From contig VGGR01000006.1 in the NCBI GenBank assembly GCA_016868585.1, positions 1 through 64,000 of the forward strand: a stretch of DNA of 64,000 nucleotides, read 5' to 3'. How positions within the stretch are numbered: the stretch's first letter is position 1; each line of letters opens with the position of its first letter. The notes beneath the pieces are model-generated. The model was not told where the DNA came from. It searched no databases and worked only from the letters and a program-made list of their open reading frames with translations. This stretch comes from Bacteroidota bacterium. GTDB lineage: Bacteria > Bacteroidota > Bacteroidia > Chitinophagales > Chitinophagaceae. Made by a program: the position numbers and the translations under genes. This document shows, piece after piece, positions 27,532-37,962 of this stretch.

Positions 27532-28463
27532 AAAAAGGAATGTAAAGCAGCCTGAATAGTTGGATAACGGAATTGAAAGCCAGCGTTCACAATTTTTTTT
27601 GCGCTGACGGTTGTACTTTTCAATACTTCGATACTCATCTCACCCATTATAAGCTTTAACAGTAAAGCTGGAACATGAATAGGAATAAAAAAAGACTGCT
27701 TACTAGCGGCCAGCGTACGGATCAATACTTGATTGGTCACAGGTGCCGGTGCCACCGCATTATAAACTCCTTGTAAATCATTTTTTACAATCGCATATTC
27801 AAAAAGAGCAATCAAATCATTGATATGAATCCAGCTAATTGTTTGTTTCCCATTTCCTAAAATAGTAGCAATACCCCACCGCAAAGGCTTAATAAATTCT
27901 CGTAAAGCTCCCCCGGCAGGTGTTAACACGAGGCCAATACGAAGTGTTATAACACGTATACCTAATTTATCAATTGCAAAAGCACTACTCTCCCACTCTT
28001 TACAGGTAGAACCTAAATAATCATGACTGGAAGGCGCCTCCTCTGCAAATCCATCAGTCAATGTTGCTGCATCTGGGCCATACCAACCAATAGCAGAGGC
28101 ATTCACCACTGTTTTAACATGATGCGCTTGTTCCTGAAGTACCTTAACAATACAAGCACCCGCTATTACCCGACTATCTCTAATTTCTTTTTTCCGGCTA
28201 CTACTCCAACGCTTATCTGCCACTCCTGCACCAGCCAAATTAATAATATGATCAGCTATTTTTAAAATAGCAGGATCGATAAAAGACTTGGCAGGATTCC
28301 AAAAAGAATAGGTTAACCGGGAATGGAGGGGAAAAGAAGATTGTGCGGTTAGTATATTTCTTGTCAAAATAATCACCTGGTATCCACGCTCCAGTAAATA
28401 GTTAGTTAACGCCTTACCCACTAAACCTGTTCCACCTGCAATTAGAATCGTTTGCATATTCAT
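27528..28463 (-). CDS. TIGR01777-family NAD(P)-dependent epimerase
   Basis: 311 aa from the ATG at 28463; an internal ATG at 28457 is an alternative. The N-terminal glycine motif AGGTGLVGKAL is a Rossmann NAD(P) site. ASAIGWYGP and the C-terminal DUF1731-like segment (SFFIPIHVPALLLKLIMGEM) place it in the YfcH/TIGR01777 group, whose substrate is unknown. Its stop overlaps the fadJ-like stop by 4 bp in convergent orientation. Confidence 0.9.
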   Translation of the reverse strand: MNMQTILIAGGTGLVGKALTNYLLERGYQVIILTRNILTAQSSFPLHSRLTYSFWNPAKSFIDPAILKIADHIINLAGAGVADKRWSSSRKKEIRDSRVIAGACIVKVLQEQAHHVKTVVNASAIGWYGPDAATLTDGFAEEAPSSHDYLGSTCKEWESSAFAIDKLGIRVITLRIGLVLTPAGGALREFIKPLRWGIATILGNGKQTISWIHINDLIALFEYAIVKNDLQGVYNAVAPAPVTNQVLIRTLAASKQSFFIPIHVPALLLKLIMGEMSIEVLKSTTVSAKKIVNAGFQFRYPTIQAALHSFF

Positions 28464-28495
28464 ACACAAAGTTACACCGGTTACTGATCCTGTAT

Positions 28496-28523
28496 AAAAA
28501 ACCTCCCGGATAAAACCGGGAGG
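28496..28523 (-). terminator. Rho-independent terminator of the dcw cluster
   Basis: On the minus strand an eight-pair GC-rich stem (CCTCCCGG with CCGGGAGG, six-base loop) is followed directly by six T residues. It lies 59 bp downstream of the ftsZ stop and would end the ftsZ-proximal transcript. Confidence 0.9.
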
Positions 28524-28581
28524 AACAACTAAAAACAGACCAACTTATGTTACTTCACCATTTTGGGTAAAGTGAGCTTCT

Positions 28582-30420
28582 TTAATCAGGTTTTTTCCCA
28601 TTCAAGAAACTATTCAAGCTGCTGATGGGCCCTTGCTTATTAGGATCCTCTTTTACTTCGTAGTTATTATAAAAGTTTTCAATCTGAGTTTTGGAATTGT
28701 ACATTTCCATGTTCTGACGAATGTAAGCAGGAATAGTTTCAAACTCATTATTCGGATCGGAAGCATTGACATTAAAGGACAGATTACGAAGTTTCTGTAA
28801 TCGCTCAGCTGCACGACGTTGTTGAGCCATTGTTTCGTCCACTTCCGAAAATGCCAATGCATCAGCCGGTGTGGTGCGGTGCAACTCAACTAATAAGGGC
28901 GTTGCCGGAGCAGGGTCTTCGTCTTTCTCCACCAATTTCATTTCAAGCAATTCAGCAACTTCCTCAGTCACCAGAGCAACGGACTTCGATTGAGTATCCG
29001 TTGCTATTTCTTCCTCAAAATGTATTTGCACAGATTGAACAACAGGAGCAGGAGTAGCTATTTCAGGAGCAGCTTGCTCTTGTTTTGGCACTTCGGTATA
29101 AATATTCACCGGCCTAGTCAAATATCCTCCGGAAACAACAGGAGCAGTTGAAGCAGGCTCAGGCATAATAACCGCAGCGGACAAAAAACTTGCTTCTGTT
29201 TCCACTATCGGCTTTATTGACTCTTCTTCAATTAATTGGGGAGCAAGCGCTGGTCGCAAAGATTCTTCTATCGGAGCAAATTGCTCAACAGATGAAGCTG
29301 GAGCAGCCGTAGTCGCCGGTCTTTCCTTTTCAATTTCAACGTTTGCAACAGGGGAAACGGGCGTACTTGAAATTTCTGGTTGACCTAACACCATTACAAT
29401 TTTTTCCTCCTCTTGAACTTTTGCCCTGACAGGCGAGGACGGAGTAATTCCATCCTTATGTTCAAATCCGGTTGCAATCAAGGTAATAGCTAATTTCTCA
29501 CCGAGATTATCGTCATATCCCATGCCTAGTATTACATCCGTATTCTCACCCGCTCTGGTCAATAATAACTGTTGAATAATTTCCACTTCGTCCATGGTAT
29601 ATTCATGTTCCCCACGAGCAGAGTTAATATTTATCAAGATCCATTTTGCACCCAGGATATCATTGTCACTCAGCAAGGGCGAGTTTAAAGCCTCTTCCAA
29701 GGCCAGTTGTGCACGATTTTGCCCCGCTACATGAGCATGACCAAGGATGGCTCTTCCCCCGTTACGCATCACCGTGCATACATCAGCAAAGTCAACATTG
29801 ATTTGACCTGTACTGCTGATAACGTCTGTGATACAACGAGCAGCCGTTGCCAATACATTATCTGCTTTCTCAAATGCCTCTCGCATTTTAAGATTTCCAA
29901 ACTGATGTCTTAGTTTATCGTTGCTGATGATCAACAAGGTGTCAACCTGTGCGCGTAATTGCCGAACTCCTTCTTCTGCTTGTTGCAATCGCTTCTTACC
30001 CTCGTAAGCAAAAGGAGTGGTCACAATACCTACAGTGAGTATACCCATTTCCTTACAAATTTTTGCAATAATGGGAGCCCCGCCGGTGCCTGTACCACCA
30101 CCCATACCGGCCGTAACAAACACCATTTTAGTATTCACTTCAAGAATACGTCTTACTTCTTCAAGCGATTCTTCCGTGGCCTGTCTGCCAATATCAGGAT
30201 TGGCACCCGCCCCAAGTCCCTGTGTCAATAAGGGACCCAGTTGAATACGGTTAGGAACACCACTGATGGCCAGGGCTTGCGCATCTGTATTACAAATCAC
30301 AAAATTGACACCTTCGATGCGTTGGTTAAACATGTAATTGACGGCGTTGCTTCCACCACCGCCTACTCCAATCACTTTAATGATGGATGATTTTTCTATT
30401 GGAAGATCAAATTGAATCAT
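28582..30420 (-). CDS. ftsZ: Cell division protein FtsZ
   Basis: 612 aa tubulin-like GTPase that forms the division ring. The G-box GGGGSNAVNYM (about residue 20), the GGGTGTGGAP T4 loop (about residue 105) and the T7 loop segment are intact. The core ends near residue 320. A long Pro/Ala/Glu-rich linker runs to about residue 540. The FtsA-binding tail motif FETIPAYIRQ is at residues 560-569, followed by 43 more residues instead of ending the protein. It is the last gene of the dcw cluster, 46 bp after ftsA. Confidence 0.97.
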   Translation of the reverse strand: MIQFDLPIEKSSIIKVIGVGGGGSNAVNYMFNQRIEGVNFVICNTDAQALAISGVPNRIQLGPLLTQGLGAGANPDIGRQATEESLEEVRRILEVNTKMVFVTAGMGGGTGTGGAPIIAKICKEMGILTVGIVTTPFAYEGKKRLQQAEEGVRQLRAQVDTLLIISNDKLRHQFGNLKMREAFEKADNVLATAARCITDVISSTGQINVDFADVCTVMRNGGRAILGHAHVAGQNRAQLALEEALNSPLLSDNDILGAKWILININSARGEHEYTMDEVEIIQQLLLTRAGENTDVILGMGYDDNLGEKLAITLIATGFEHKDGITPSSPVRAKVQEEEKIVMVLGQPEISSTPVSPVANVEIEKERPATTAAPASSVEQFAPIEESLRPALAPQLIEEESIKPIVETEASFLSAAVIMPEPASTAPVVSGGYLTRPVNIYTEVPKQEQAAPEIATPAPVVQSVQIHFEEEIATDTQSKSVALVTEEVAELLEMKLVEKDEDPAPATPLLVELHRTTPADALAFSEVDETMAQQRRAAERLQKLRNLSFNVNASDPNNEFETIPAYIRQNMEMYNSKTQIENFYNNYEVKEDPNKQGPISSLNSFLNGKKPD

Positions 30421-30466
30421 TGAAGTTGTTTTTCGAATTGTTAATGGGTTAGTTTAGTTCATTTGT

Positions 30467-31843
30467 TTAGAGATGCCGGTCTTCTTCCTCCTTGAAGAGG
30501 TCAATGATGCGATCCTTAAACTTGCTCCAAAATCCAGTCAGATTTCTACGTTTCCGCATTTGTTCTTCATCAATAGTAGTGAGTTCAGCTGCTTCTGCTA
30601 CTCCGCCAGCAGCTGTTTTACGTAATGTAGTGGGAACATCCACTTTACAATATCCTTTGTCAAACTCCTTACGATTGTGTTCGAAATCATCATATCCTTT
30701 TAAGATCAATCCAATACAGGTGGAGTAAGTTGGTTTGGATAATTCCTCAATATGGCCTGCAGCTAAATGTTCATTTGGAAAACCAATGCGCGCGTTTAGC
30801 CCGGTAACATACTCTGTCAATTGAATCAAATGCTTGAGTTGTGATCCTCCACCGGTTAAAACTATACCTCCGTTCAACGCCTTGTTATCTAATCCCACCT
30901 GTTTCAAATGGTATGTAACAAAGTCCATGATCTCACTCATTCTGGCCTGGATAATATTGGCCAAATTCTTAACGCTGATTTCTTTGGCAGGCATTCCACG
31001 CAACCCGGGTATTGTGATATACGCATTTGATTTTGCGTCATTAGCCAACGCAGATCCAAACTGTACCTTCATTTGTTCTGCTTGAGAGCGCAATACTCCT
31101 AATCCTGATTTGATATCATTTGTAATATTCTCTCCTGCAAAAGGAATTACGGCCGTGTGTTTTAAAATCCCCTCATTGAATACGGCTAAGTCGGTGGTAC
31201 CACCTCCGATGTCCACGATAGCCACGCCTGCTTCCAAATCCTCCTGCGCCATCACTGCAGCGGAAGAAGCCAACGGTTGTAGCACCAGATCTTTTGTGTG
31301 CAACCCTGCCTTTTCAACACTTCGATTAATATTCCTGATTGCATTCTTATCTCCGGTAATGATATGAAAATTAGCTCCGATCTTCACACCACCGTATCCG
31401 ATCGGATTGGCGATATTGGGAATGTTATCCACGGTAAATTCCTGAGGGATAACATCGATGATCTGATCTCCAGCCGGAATATAGGTTTTGTACTGGTCAT
31501 CAATCAGCTTATCAATTTCATGTTGACAGACTTCCTCATCGGTGCGATGACGAACCATATCCCCACGCGTTTGTAAGCTTTTAATGTGGTGACCGGCAAT
31601 TCCAACATACACTTCACCAATTTCCAGATTTGGGTTAGACGAAAAACAATTGTCCAATGCCGTGCGGATGGCTTTGATAGTTTCGTCAATGTTGAGCACC
31701 TGTCCATGTTTCACGCCATTGGAATTTGCCTTGCCAAATCCTAAAATTTCGAGTTTACCATACTCGTTTTTACGACCGGCAATCACAGCGATCTTGGTGG
31801 TACCGATGTCCAGACCGACAATGATGGGGTTTTCGTTGTTCAT
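30467..31843 (-). CDS. ftsA: Cell division protein FtsA
   Basis: 458 aa actin-like ATPase that tethers FtsZ to the membrane. The phosphate-1 motif GLDIGTTKIA is at residue 9, the phosphate-2 motif AIVDIGGGTTDL is near residue 205, and the adenosine motif LTGGGSQL is near residue 335. The C-terminus has a Bacteroidota-type extension with basic residues (MRKRRNLTGFWSKFKDRI) that could be the amphipathic membrane anchor. It sits 12 bp after ftsQ and 46 bp before ftsZ. Confidence 0.96.
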   Translation of the reverse strand: MNNENPIIVGLDIGTTKIAVIAGRKNEYGKLEILGFGKANSNGVKHGQVLNIDETIKAIRTALDNCFSSNPNLEIGEVYVGIAGHHIKSLQTRGDMVRHRTDEEVCQHEIDKLIDDQYKTYIPAGDQIIDVIPQEFTVDNIPNIANPIGYGGVKIGANFHIITGDKNAIRNINRSVEKAGLHTKDLVLQPLASSAAVMAQEDLEAGVAIVDIGGGTTDLAVFNEGILKHTAVIPFAGENITNDIKSGLGVLRSQAEQMKVQFGSALANDAKSNAYITIPGLRGMPAKEISVKNLANIIQARMSEIMDFVTYHLKQVGLDNKALNGGIVLTGGGSQLKHLIQLTEYVTGLNARIGFPNEHLAAGHIEELSKPTYSTCIGLILKGYDDFEHNRKEFDKGYCKVDVPTTLRKTAAGGVAEAAELTTIDEEQMRKRRNLTGFWSKFKDRIIDLFKEEEDRHL

Positions 31844-31855
31844 AGGGATGTTGTT

Positions 31856-32866
31856 TTAGTTGTTTATGTTTTTAGTGGATTGTTGAAGAGTTGTCAGAGA
31901 ATCAAGTGGTAAACTATTTTTCATTTCTGTGGTAACAGAAACGGTATCATCGACTAACAGGGGTTGAAGTGGTTTGGGTAAATAGCGAATAGTTGTGTCC
32001 AATTCATCAGCACGTGATTGTGCCAATAATTGCTCTACACTGCGACGCAATCGAATAGAATCCACACGGGTTGAGGCAGTATAGGAAGCCACTACTTGGT
32101 TATTAAACCGCAAATCAATAAAGCGGTAACGATCAAATCCTGTTTTGACCAATACTTGCTTATAAAAAAGCAATAGTTTTTTTAATTGTACTTGGAAATT
32201 TGGGCCATCCTGCAAGCGAATTACATGATTGCCAATTACAGGGATCATTTCCCAACTACCATCGGGTAAATAGTCAAGCTGTGCCGCTTGTGCAGTCCAA
32301 AAACTATCCAATACAATTTGTTTGGCCATCTCACCGATTCGTAGGTAGAATAAACTATCGCTGTTGCGGCTACCTGAACTACCAGGTAGTCCTGTAAATA
32401 CAGACACTTTAACGGTACGATGCGGGGCCAATGGCATCAATTGCCCTAATTCATCTAAGTACATGGATTGTCCAGATTGCATAAAAAGCCTGGCTATCGG
32501 TGTCTTTTCAGTGATCCCCACATGCAAAACATCCTTATTGTCAAAATAAAGTTGAGCTGCTCTGATCCATGGGTGTTGTATCAACCGCTGTTCTACTTTT
32601 CTTAATTGGAGTACAGCTAACAGCTCGCCCTTAACACCTGCAGTATATTGTCGTAATAAATTTTCCACTGAATCCTCATTAAGGAACGAGCCCCCATACT
32701 GCCCTTTTATTTCGATCGTGTAATCACGAAACCGGGCTTGATTTCTTCTTCCTATTGCAGCGCCTAATAGTAAGATCATGCCCGTTCCGATCCCTGCCCA
32801 GAACAGAATAAATAAAATACGTTGTATGATTTTCTTTAGTTGCACGATGTATTTAACAGTTGGCAC
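31856..32866 (-). CDS. ftsQ: Cell division protein FtsQ/DivIB
   Basis: 336 aa from GTG at 32866, which overlaps murC by 31 bp; an alternative GTG at 32845 gives 329 aa and a 10-bp overlap. One N-terminal membrane helix (about residues 15-38) precedes a POTRA-like domain and a beta domain. Divergent sequence is normal for FtsQ. Position between murC and ftsA supports the call. It recruits later division proteins in the periplasm. A hydrophilic tail of about 80 residues follows the conserved part. Confidence 0.85.
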   Translation of the reverse strand: MPTVKYIVQLKKIIQRILFILFWAGIGTGMILLLGAAIGRRNQARFRDYTIEIKGQYGGSFLNEDSVENLLRQYTAGVKGELLAVLQLRKVEQRLIQHPWIRAAQLYFDNKDVLHVGITEKTPIARLFMQSGQSMYLDELGQLMPLAPHRTVKVSVFTGLPGSSGSRNSDSLFYLRIGEMAKQIVLDSFWTAQAAQLDYLPDGSWEMIPVIGNHVIRLQDGPNFQVQLKKLLLFYKQVLVKTGFDRYRFIDLRFNNQVVASYTASTRVDSIRLRRSVEQLLAQSRADELDTTIRYLPKPLQPLLVDDTVSVTTEMKNSLPLDSLTTLQQSTKNINN

Positions 32867-34269
32867 AGTGAGGGTAACAATTGATCAATATCCCCCGCTC
32901 CGGCAGTTATATAAATTCTTTTTTGTTTTTCGTTCATCCTCAAATCATTTGCCACCCATGTTGCCACCTGTTCTTTAGGAAGAAGGGATACAGTTGCTTT
33001 CTTGATATGGGAGGCTATTAATTCACTACATACACCTTCCATTGGAGTTTCCCTTGCTGGATAGATGGGCAATAAAACAACCTGGTCGGCTGTATCCAAT
33101 GCAGCGCCAAAGTCCGCGGCCAGGTCACGGGTACGAGAGTACAGATGGGGTTGAAAAAAGATAGTACACGAGATGCTTCCATGAAGTGAACGAACGCCTT
33201 CTAATAAAGCGGCTAACTCAGCAGGATGATGCGCATAATCATCGATCAATACTACTTGATCACTTTGCCAAATCAACTCGAAACGTCGTTGCACTCCCTT
33301 GAAATTAGCAATAGCCATTTTGACTTTTTCTTCTTCAATTCCCAACAACCATGCCATTGAAATAGCAGCTATGGCATTTTCAACATTATGCAATCCCCCC
33401 ATGTGTAATTGAAATCCTGTTAATAAGTCTCCAGCCACCACAACATCAAATTGATAAGCGCCGTTTTGTACCGTTAATCCAACCGATCTGCAATCAGCTG
33501 TTCCATCTTGCAGGTGGTAACTTAATTGTTGAGTAGCTGCTAACGAAGCGGCTCGGCTTAGTCCTTTTTTATATAGCAATACTCCCTGCGGTGCAATTAA
33601 TTTACTAAAAGAAATAAACGCCTCTTCCATCATTTCCGGCGTTCCATAAATATCCAAGTGATCGGGATCCATTGCGGTGATCAACGCAATATGCGGGCGT
33701 AGTTTCAAAAAACTTCTATCATATTCATCGGCCTCTACTACGCAACAATTGGTGGCGCTGCCCCAATAGTTTGTCCCATAATTACTGGCGATGCCACCCA
33801 AAAACGCATTGCATCCCATCCCACTTTGCCTGAGAATATGAGCTACCAGTGTACTGGTAGTAGTTTTCCCATGCGTTCCCGCAATACAGATATTCAAAGA
33901 ACCGTCCGTAATTCGTTGCAACAGATCACTTCTCTTGTAGAGTGCGTAGCCGTTATTCCTATACCAATTCAATTCAAGATGATCTGCGGGAATAGCAGGT
34001 GTGTACACCACTAGATCAGCAGTACCAGACAACTGGTCTATACTGTCTTCATAATGTATGGGTATGCCCGCTCCTTCCAACTGCATCGTAAGCTCCGTGC
34101 GTGTTTTATCATATCCTGTTACCGCTATTCCTTTTTCCAGAAAAAAGCGAGCTAACGCACTCATGCCAATACCGCCAATTCCAATAAAGCACACCTCTTT
34201 GATACCGACTACCCCTTCAAAAGGTCGGGTCAATAAACGAGTATCAAGTAGCGGTTTTCTCATATCCAT
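32836..34269 (-). CDS. murC: UDP-N-acetylmuramate--L-alanine ligase
   Basis: 477 aa Mur ligase that adds L-Ala to UDP-MurNAc. The N-terminal GIGGIGMSALARFF motif binds the UDP substrate, GTHGKTTTST is the ATP loop near residue 130, and DDYAHHPAEL is the C-terminal domain signature. The ATG start overlaps the murG stop by 10 bp, and its own stop overlaps ftsQ, pointing to translational coupling within the dcw operon. Confidence 0.97.
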   Translation of the reverse strand: MDMRKPLLDTRLLTRPFEGVVGIKEVCFIGIGGIGMSALARFFLEKGIAVTGYDKTRTELTMQLEGAGIPIHYEDSIDQLSGTADLVVYTPAIPADHLELNWYRNNGYALYKRSDLLQRITDGSLNICIAGTHGKTTTSTLVAHILRQSGMGCNAFLGGIASNYGTNYWGSATNCCVVEADEYDRSFLKLRPHIALITAMDPDHLDIYGTPEMMEEAFISFSKLIAPQGVLLYKKGLSRAASLAATQQLSYHLQDGTADCRSVGLTVQNGAYQFDVVVAGDLLTGFQLHMGGLHNVENAIAAISMAWLLGIEEEKVKMAIANFKGVQRRFELIWQSDQVVLIDDYAHHPAELAALLEGVRSLHGSISCTIFFQPHLYSRTRDLAADFGAALDTADQVVLLPIYPARETPMEGVCSELIASHIKKATVSLLPKEQVATWVANDLRMNEKQKRIYITAGAGDIDQLLPSLCQLLNTSCN

Positions 34270-35348
34270 TTCATGATTTCAGTGGCAATCCGTTGATCAG
34301 CATCCCTTACCCCAAATGTTTTTATTTGCGTTTGCATCTGCAGTAGTTTGGTTTTGTCCATTATCAAATCAAGTACCACAGCTATTAGTTTTTGTTGCGC
34401 CTCCCCATCGGTAACCAATAATGCAGCTTGTTGCTCAACCAATTGTTTAGCGTTTGCTGTCTGGTGGTCCTCCGCAGCCAAGGGAAAGGGCACAAAGACC
34501 ACAGGCTTTTCCGCCACAGCTAATTCGGCAACGGTTAATGCACCTGCCCGCGCAACAACCAAATCCGCAGCGGCATAGGCATATTCCATTTCATTGATAA
34601 ATGGTGCAACCCAAACTCCTTGGTAGCGTTGTATCAGTTGCCTTAAGCGCAACTCTTCATTTTTTCCAGTTTGCCAAATCAATTGAACACCAGCTTTCAC
34701 TAATCGATCAAGTCCATGCTCAATCGCCAAGTTGATTGAGTGAGCGCCCAAACTACCTCCTACTACAAACAAAGTGGGGCCTGCAGGATCCAACCCAAAA
34801 TGCAAACGACCAGCTTCTGCCGGCACGATTGACTGCACAATAGAAGTGCGAACCGGATTTCCTGTAAAACAAACCGTTGCCTGAGCAAAGAATTTTTCCA
34901 ATCCTTTCACTCCTGCAAAGACCGTTGTTGCTTTTTTAGCTAACAGTTGATTAGTTCGGCCTGCAAAGGAATTAGCCTCATGCAAAAAATTAGGAATTCC
35001 AATGGCCTGAGCATAGCGTAAAACGGGAAAACTAGCATACCCTCCAACTCCTAGCACGGCATGCGGACGAAACTGCTTAAATAGTTGTCGAACCTGCCAA
35101 AAGCTTTTCAACAGTTTCCAGAGCAACCCAATATTCTTGAGTAATGAACTTCTGTTAAATCCAGCAATGTCCAATCCCACGATGGTATAACCAGCTTGCG
35201 GAATTTTCTCCATCTCCATTTTCCCTTTTGCCCCCACAAAAAGCAACTCCAGCGAGGAATCCATTTTTTTTAGGGCACCAGCAATCGCTAATGCCGGAAA
35301 AATATGTCCGCCTGTTCCACCTCCTGCTATGATCAAACGTCTACTCAT
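34260..35348 (-). CDS. murG: UDP-GlcNAc:lipid I N-acetylglucosaminyltransferase MurG
   Basis: 362 aa GT-B glycosyltransferase that converts lipid I to lipid II on the inner face of the membrane. The N-terminal GGGTGGHIFPALA loop, the second glycine-rich segment GGSLGAHSIN and the donor-site motif ARAGALTVAEL are all present. The ATG overlaps the ftsW stop by 4 bp (ATGA). Confidence 0.97.
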   Translation of the reverse strand: MSRRLIIAGGGTGGHIFPALAIAGALKKMDSSLELLFVGAKGKMEMEKIPQAGYTIVGLDIAGFNRSSLLKNIGLLWKLLKSFWQVRQLFKQFRPHAVLGVGGYASFPVLRYAQAIGIPNFLHEANSFAGRTNQLLAKKATTVFAGVKGLEKFFAQATVCFTGNPVRTSIVQSIVPAEAGRLHFGLDPAGPTLFVVGGSLGAHSINLAIEHGLDRLVKAGVQLIWQTGKNEELRLRQLIQRYQGVWVAPFINEMEYAYAAADLVVARAGALTVAELAVAEKPVVFVPFPLAAEDHQTANAKQLVEQQAALLVTDGEAQQKLIAVVLDLIMDKTKLLQMQTQIKTFGVRDADQRIATEIMKWI

Positions 35349-36625
35349 GCACCTACGCTGTTTGCTTGTTCTTCTTTATTTTTTCCTTCCAACTGTTCCA
35401 CATTTCGCGCCACACTCAAAATGATGCCAATGGCCAAACAAGTAAAAATGAAACTACTCCCTCCCATACTCACCAGAGGAAGCGTTATTCCCGTAACCGG
35501 AAATAAATTGACCGTAACCGCCATATTGGCAAGCGCCTGTATTACCAGTGTAAAACTTAGTCCAAGTGCCAGAAAAGCGCCGAATGCAAATGGACATCGC
35601 TTGAATATGCGAATACATCTATACAAAAACACCAGGTAAATAAATACCATGAATGCCCCACCTATCAACCCATATTCCTCAATGATTATAGCATAGATAA
35701 AATCATTGTACGCTTGCGGTAGAAAGTCTCTTGTTGTACTGTTTCCGGGGCCAACACCTAATAACCCCCCTTTGGAAACTGCAATTTTTGCCTGATTTAC
35801 CTGATAAGCGTCTGTATTAATATCCTCACTACCGTAAATAAAACTTTCCACGCGATTAATCCAGGTATCCACCCTTCGCGTTAAGGCTCCATCCTCTTTT
35901 TTTACAGGCATGACCATTTCCTCGGTCTCACCTTGTTGATGTTGATAAACGGCCGCACCGATCAACATCAAGATCGGGATCATGGCTAGTCCGATAGTCA
36001 ACAAAAGATGTTTTGTATTAGCTCGTCCAATAAATAAAAGCAACAAGCAACTAGCCCCTAATAATAAGGCCGTGGATAAATTAGCAGGAGCTATCAATAA
36101 ACAAGTAACAGCAACCGGCCAAATAACCATAAGGTATCCTTGCCGAAAATCCTTGATCATGCCCTGTCGCCTACTGAGTAAACGAGCCAGATACATAAAG
36201 AGGGCTAGTTTCGCAAAATCAGAGGTTTGAACGGTCATATTGATCAATGGCAATCGTATCCATCGACTTCCCTCATTCATTTTGACCCCAAAAAATAAAG
36301 TATAGATTAATAAGGGTATAGTCAGAAGGAACACAAAGCGTGCTGCTTTAGAATAAAAAGTATAATTAACTAAGTGCGCAAAATAAATAACCAATAAGCC
36401 ACCCAGAATAAATGCTACTTGCTTAAAAAGATAGACTTCTGTGTTCCCTTTATAGAATTTATAGGCTAAGGATCCGGTTGCACTGTATACGGCCAACAAA
36501 GAAACTAAGGTCAACACCACCACCAAGGCCCAGATTACTTTATCTCCCCGTGTTTTTTGTAGTAACCGGTCTGTAGTAAAACTGTTCCTGAGTTCACCAA
36601 GTCGTATGTCCTTTGCTGCTTCCAT
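35345..36625 (-). CDS. ftsW: Peptidoglycan polymerase FtsW (SEDS family)
   Basis: 426 aa with about ten membrane helices. It belongs to the SEDS glycosyltransferases that polymerise lipid II at the septum. The segment SKGGLLGVGPGNSTTRDFLPQAYNDFIY matches the conserved extracellular loop, given here only by its key residues GVGPG and DFI. The C-terminal GSSFIF motif is also conserved. It is 2 bp after murD and overlaps murG by 4 bp. A hydrophilic insert of about 35 residues near residue 240 includes an acidic-basic stretch. Confidence 0.95.
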   Translation of the reverse strand: MEAAKDIRLGELRNSFTTDRLLQKTRGDKVIWALVVVLTLVSLLAVYSATGSLAYKFYKGNTEVYLFKQVAFILGGLLVIYFAHLVNYTFYSKAARFVFLLTIPLLIYTLFFGVKMNEGSRWIRLPLINMTVQTSDFAKLALFMYLARLLSRRQGMIKDFRQGYLMVIWPVAVTCLLIAPANLSTALLLGASCLLLLFIGRANTKHLLLTIGLAMIPILMLIGAAVYQHQQGETEEMVMPVKKEDGALTRRVDTWINRVESFIYGSEDINTDAYQVNQAKIAVSKGGLLGVGPGNSTTRDFLPQAYNDFIYAIIIEEYGLIGGAFMVFIYLVFLYRCIRIFKRCPFAFGAFLALGLSFTLVIQALANMAVTVNLFPVTGITLPLVSMGGSSFIFTCLAIGIILSVARNVEQLEGKNKEEQANSVGA

Positions 36626-36627
36626 TA

Positions 36628-37962
36628 TTATAAATCGCGAACTGCATTTTTAAATTGTTGACCCCGATCTTCGTAGTTTTTGAAAAGATCAAAACTGGCA
36701 CAGGCGGGGCTTAACAGCACCGTATCCCCTTTTGCAGCTAATCGAAAAGCCAACTGCACCGCTTCTACTGCATCCTGCGTATCGATTAAAACAGGCACTA
36801 CTCCCGCAAATGCTTCATGAATTTTTTTAGTGTCGACTCCTAAACAAATTATGGCTTTCACTTTTTCTTTCACCCCCTCAACCAACAATGAATAATCATT
36901 CCCTTTATCAACACCTCCTAATATCAAAACAGTTGGACGCGTCATACTCTCAAGCGCATACCAGGTTGAATTGATATTAGTCGCTTTACTGTCGTTGATA
37001 AATTCTATACCCCGTACCATAGCCACATGCTCCATTCGGTGTTCAAGCTGTTCAAAATGTTGAACGGCATCACGGATCTTGTCTTTTCGAATGGTCAATG
37101 TTGTAGCGGCAACACAAGCGGCCATCGTATTGTACTGATTATGTTTGCCCTTGAGTGCAAAATCAAAGACACTCATTGACATCACTTCATTACCTGTGCG
37201 CACGTACATGTCTCCATCTTTAATAAACCCTCCGTTTGGTACTTCTTTTTTCATGCTAATGGGTAGTTGTGTTGATTGAATAAAAAAATCATTTATATGG
37301 CTTTCAGTGACCGCATCATCGGCACAATAGATAAAATAATCCTCCGGCCTTTGATTGCTAGTTATCCGAAACTTGCTTTTGATATAGTTCAGAAAAACAT
37401 ATTCGTAGCGGTCCAAGTGATCTTCCGTGATATTAGTAAGGATGGCGATGTTGGGCCTGAATGTTTGTATATCATCCAACTGAAAGCTGCTAACCTCTAA
37501 CACATAGAGCGGGCGAGGATCCAGTGCCACTTGTCGGGCAAAAGAATACCCGATATTACCTGCCAATGCCACATCAAGCCCTCCTCTCTTGCATAATTGA
37601 TAGACCAACGAAGCCGTAGTGGTCTTGCCATTGCTACCGGTGATAGCAATAACTCGACTATCTCCTTTGTGACGATAGGCAAACTCCACTTCACTGATTA
37701 CGGGTATCCCCTGCGCACGGATCGCTTTCATGATTACAGCATTCTCGGGTATACCCGGACTCTTAACTACTTCATCGGCAGTCAAGATTTTATCCAGGCT
37801 GTGTACTCCTTCCTCAAAAGGAATTGCTGCATCCTTAAGCTCCTTACGATAGTTTTCCTTCAAAGAACTTCTGTCCGACAAAAACACATCATAACACTTC
37901 TGCTTTGCTAACAGCGCAGCACCTACTCCGCTTTCTCCTCCTCCGACAATGACCTGTTTCAT
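36628..37962 (-). CDS. murD: UDP-N-acetylmuramoylalanine--D-glutamate ligase
   Basis: 444 aa from the ATG at 37962; the open frame reaches 38016 but the conserved start [12 protein letters not shown] marks the true N-terminus. The ATP loop [13 protein letters not shown] is near residue 113, and the C-terminal [10 protein letters not shown] is the family signature. It adds D-Glu to the stem peptide. The ATG overlaps the mraY stop by 4 bp. Confidence 0.96.
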   Translation of the reverse strand: MKQVIVGGGESGVGAALLAKQKCYDVFLSDRSSLKENYRKELKDAAIPFEEGVHSLDKILTADEVVKSPGIPENAVIMKAIRAQGIPVISEVEFAYRHKGDSRVIAITGSNGKTTTASLVYQLCKRGGLDVALAGNIGYSFARQVALDPRPLYVLEVSSFQLDDIQTFRPNIAILTNITEDHLDRYEYVFLNYIKSKFRITSNQRPEDYFIYCADDAVTESHINDFFIQSTQLPISMKKEVPNGGFIKDGDMYVRTGNEVMSMSVFDFALKGKHNQYNTMAACVAATTLTIRKDKIRDAVQHFEQLEHRMEHVAMVRGIEFINDSKATNINSTWYALESMTRPTVLILGGVDKGNDYSLLVEGVKEKVKAIICLGVDTKKIHEAFAGVVPVLIDTQDAVEAVQLAFRLAAKGDTVLLSPACASFDLFKNYEDRGQQFKNAVRDL

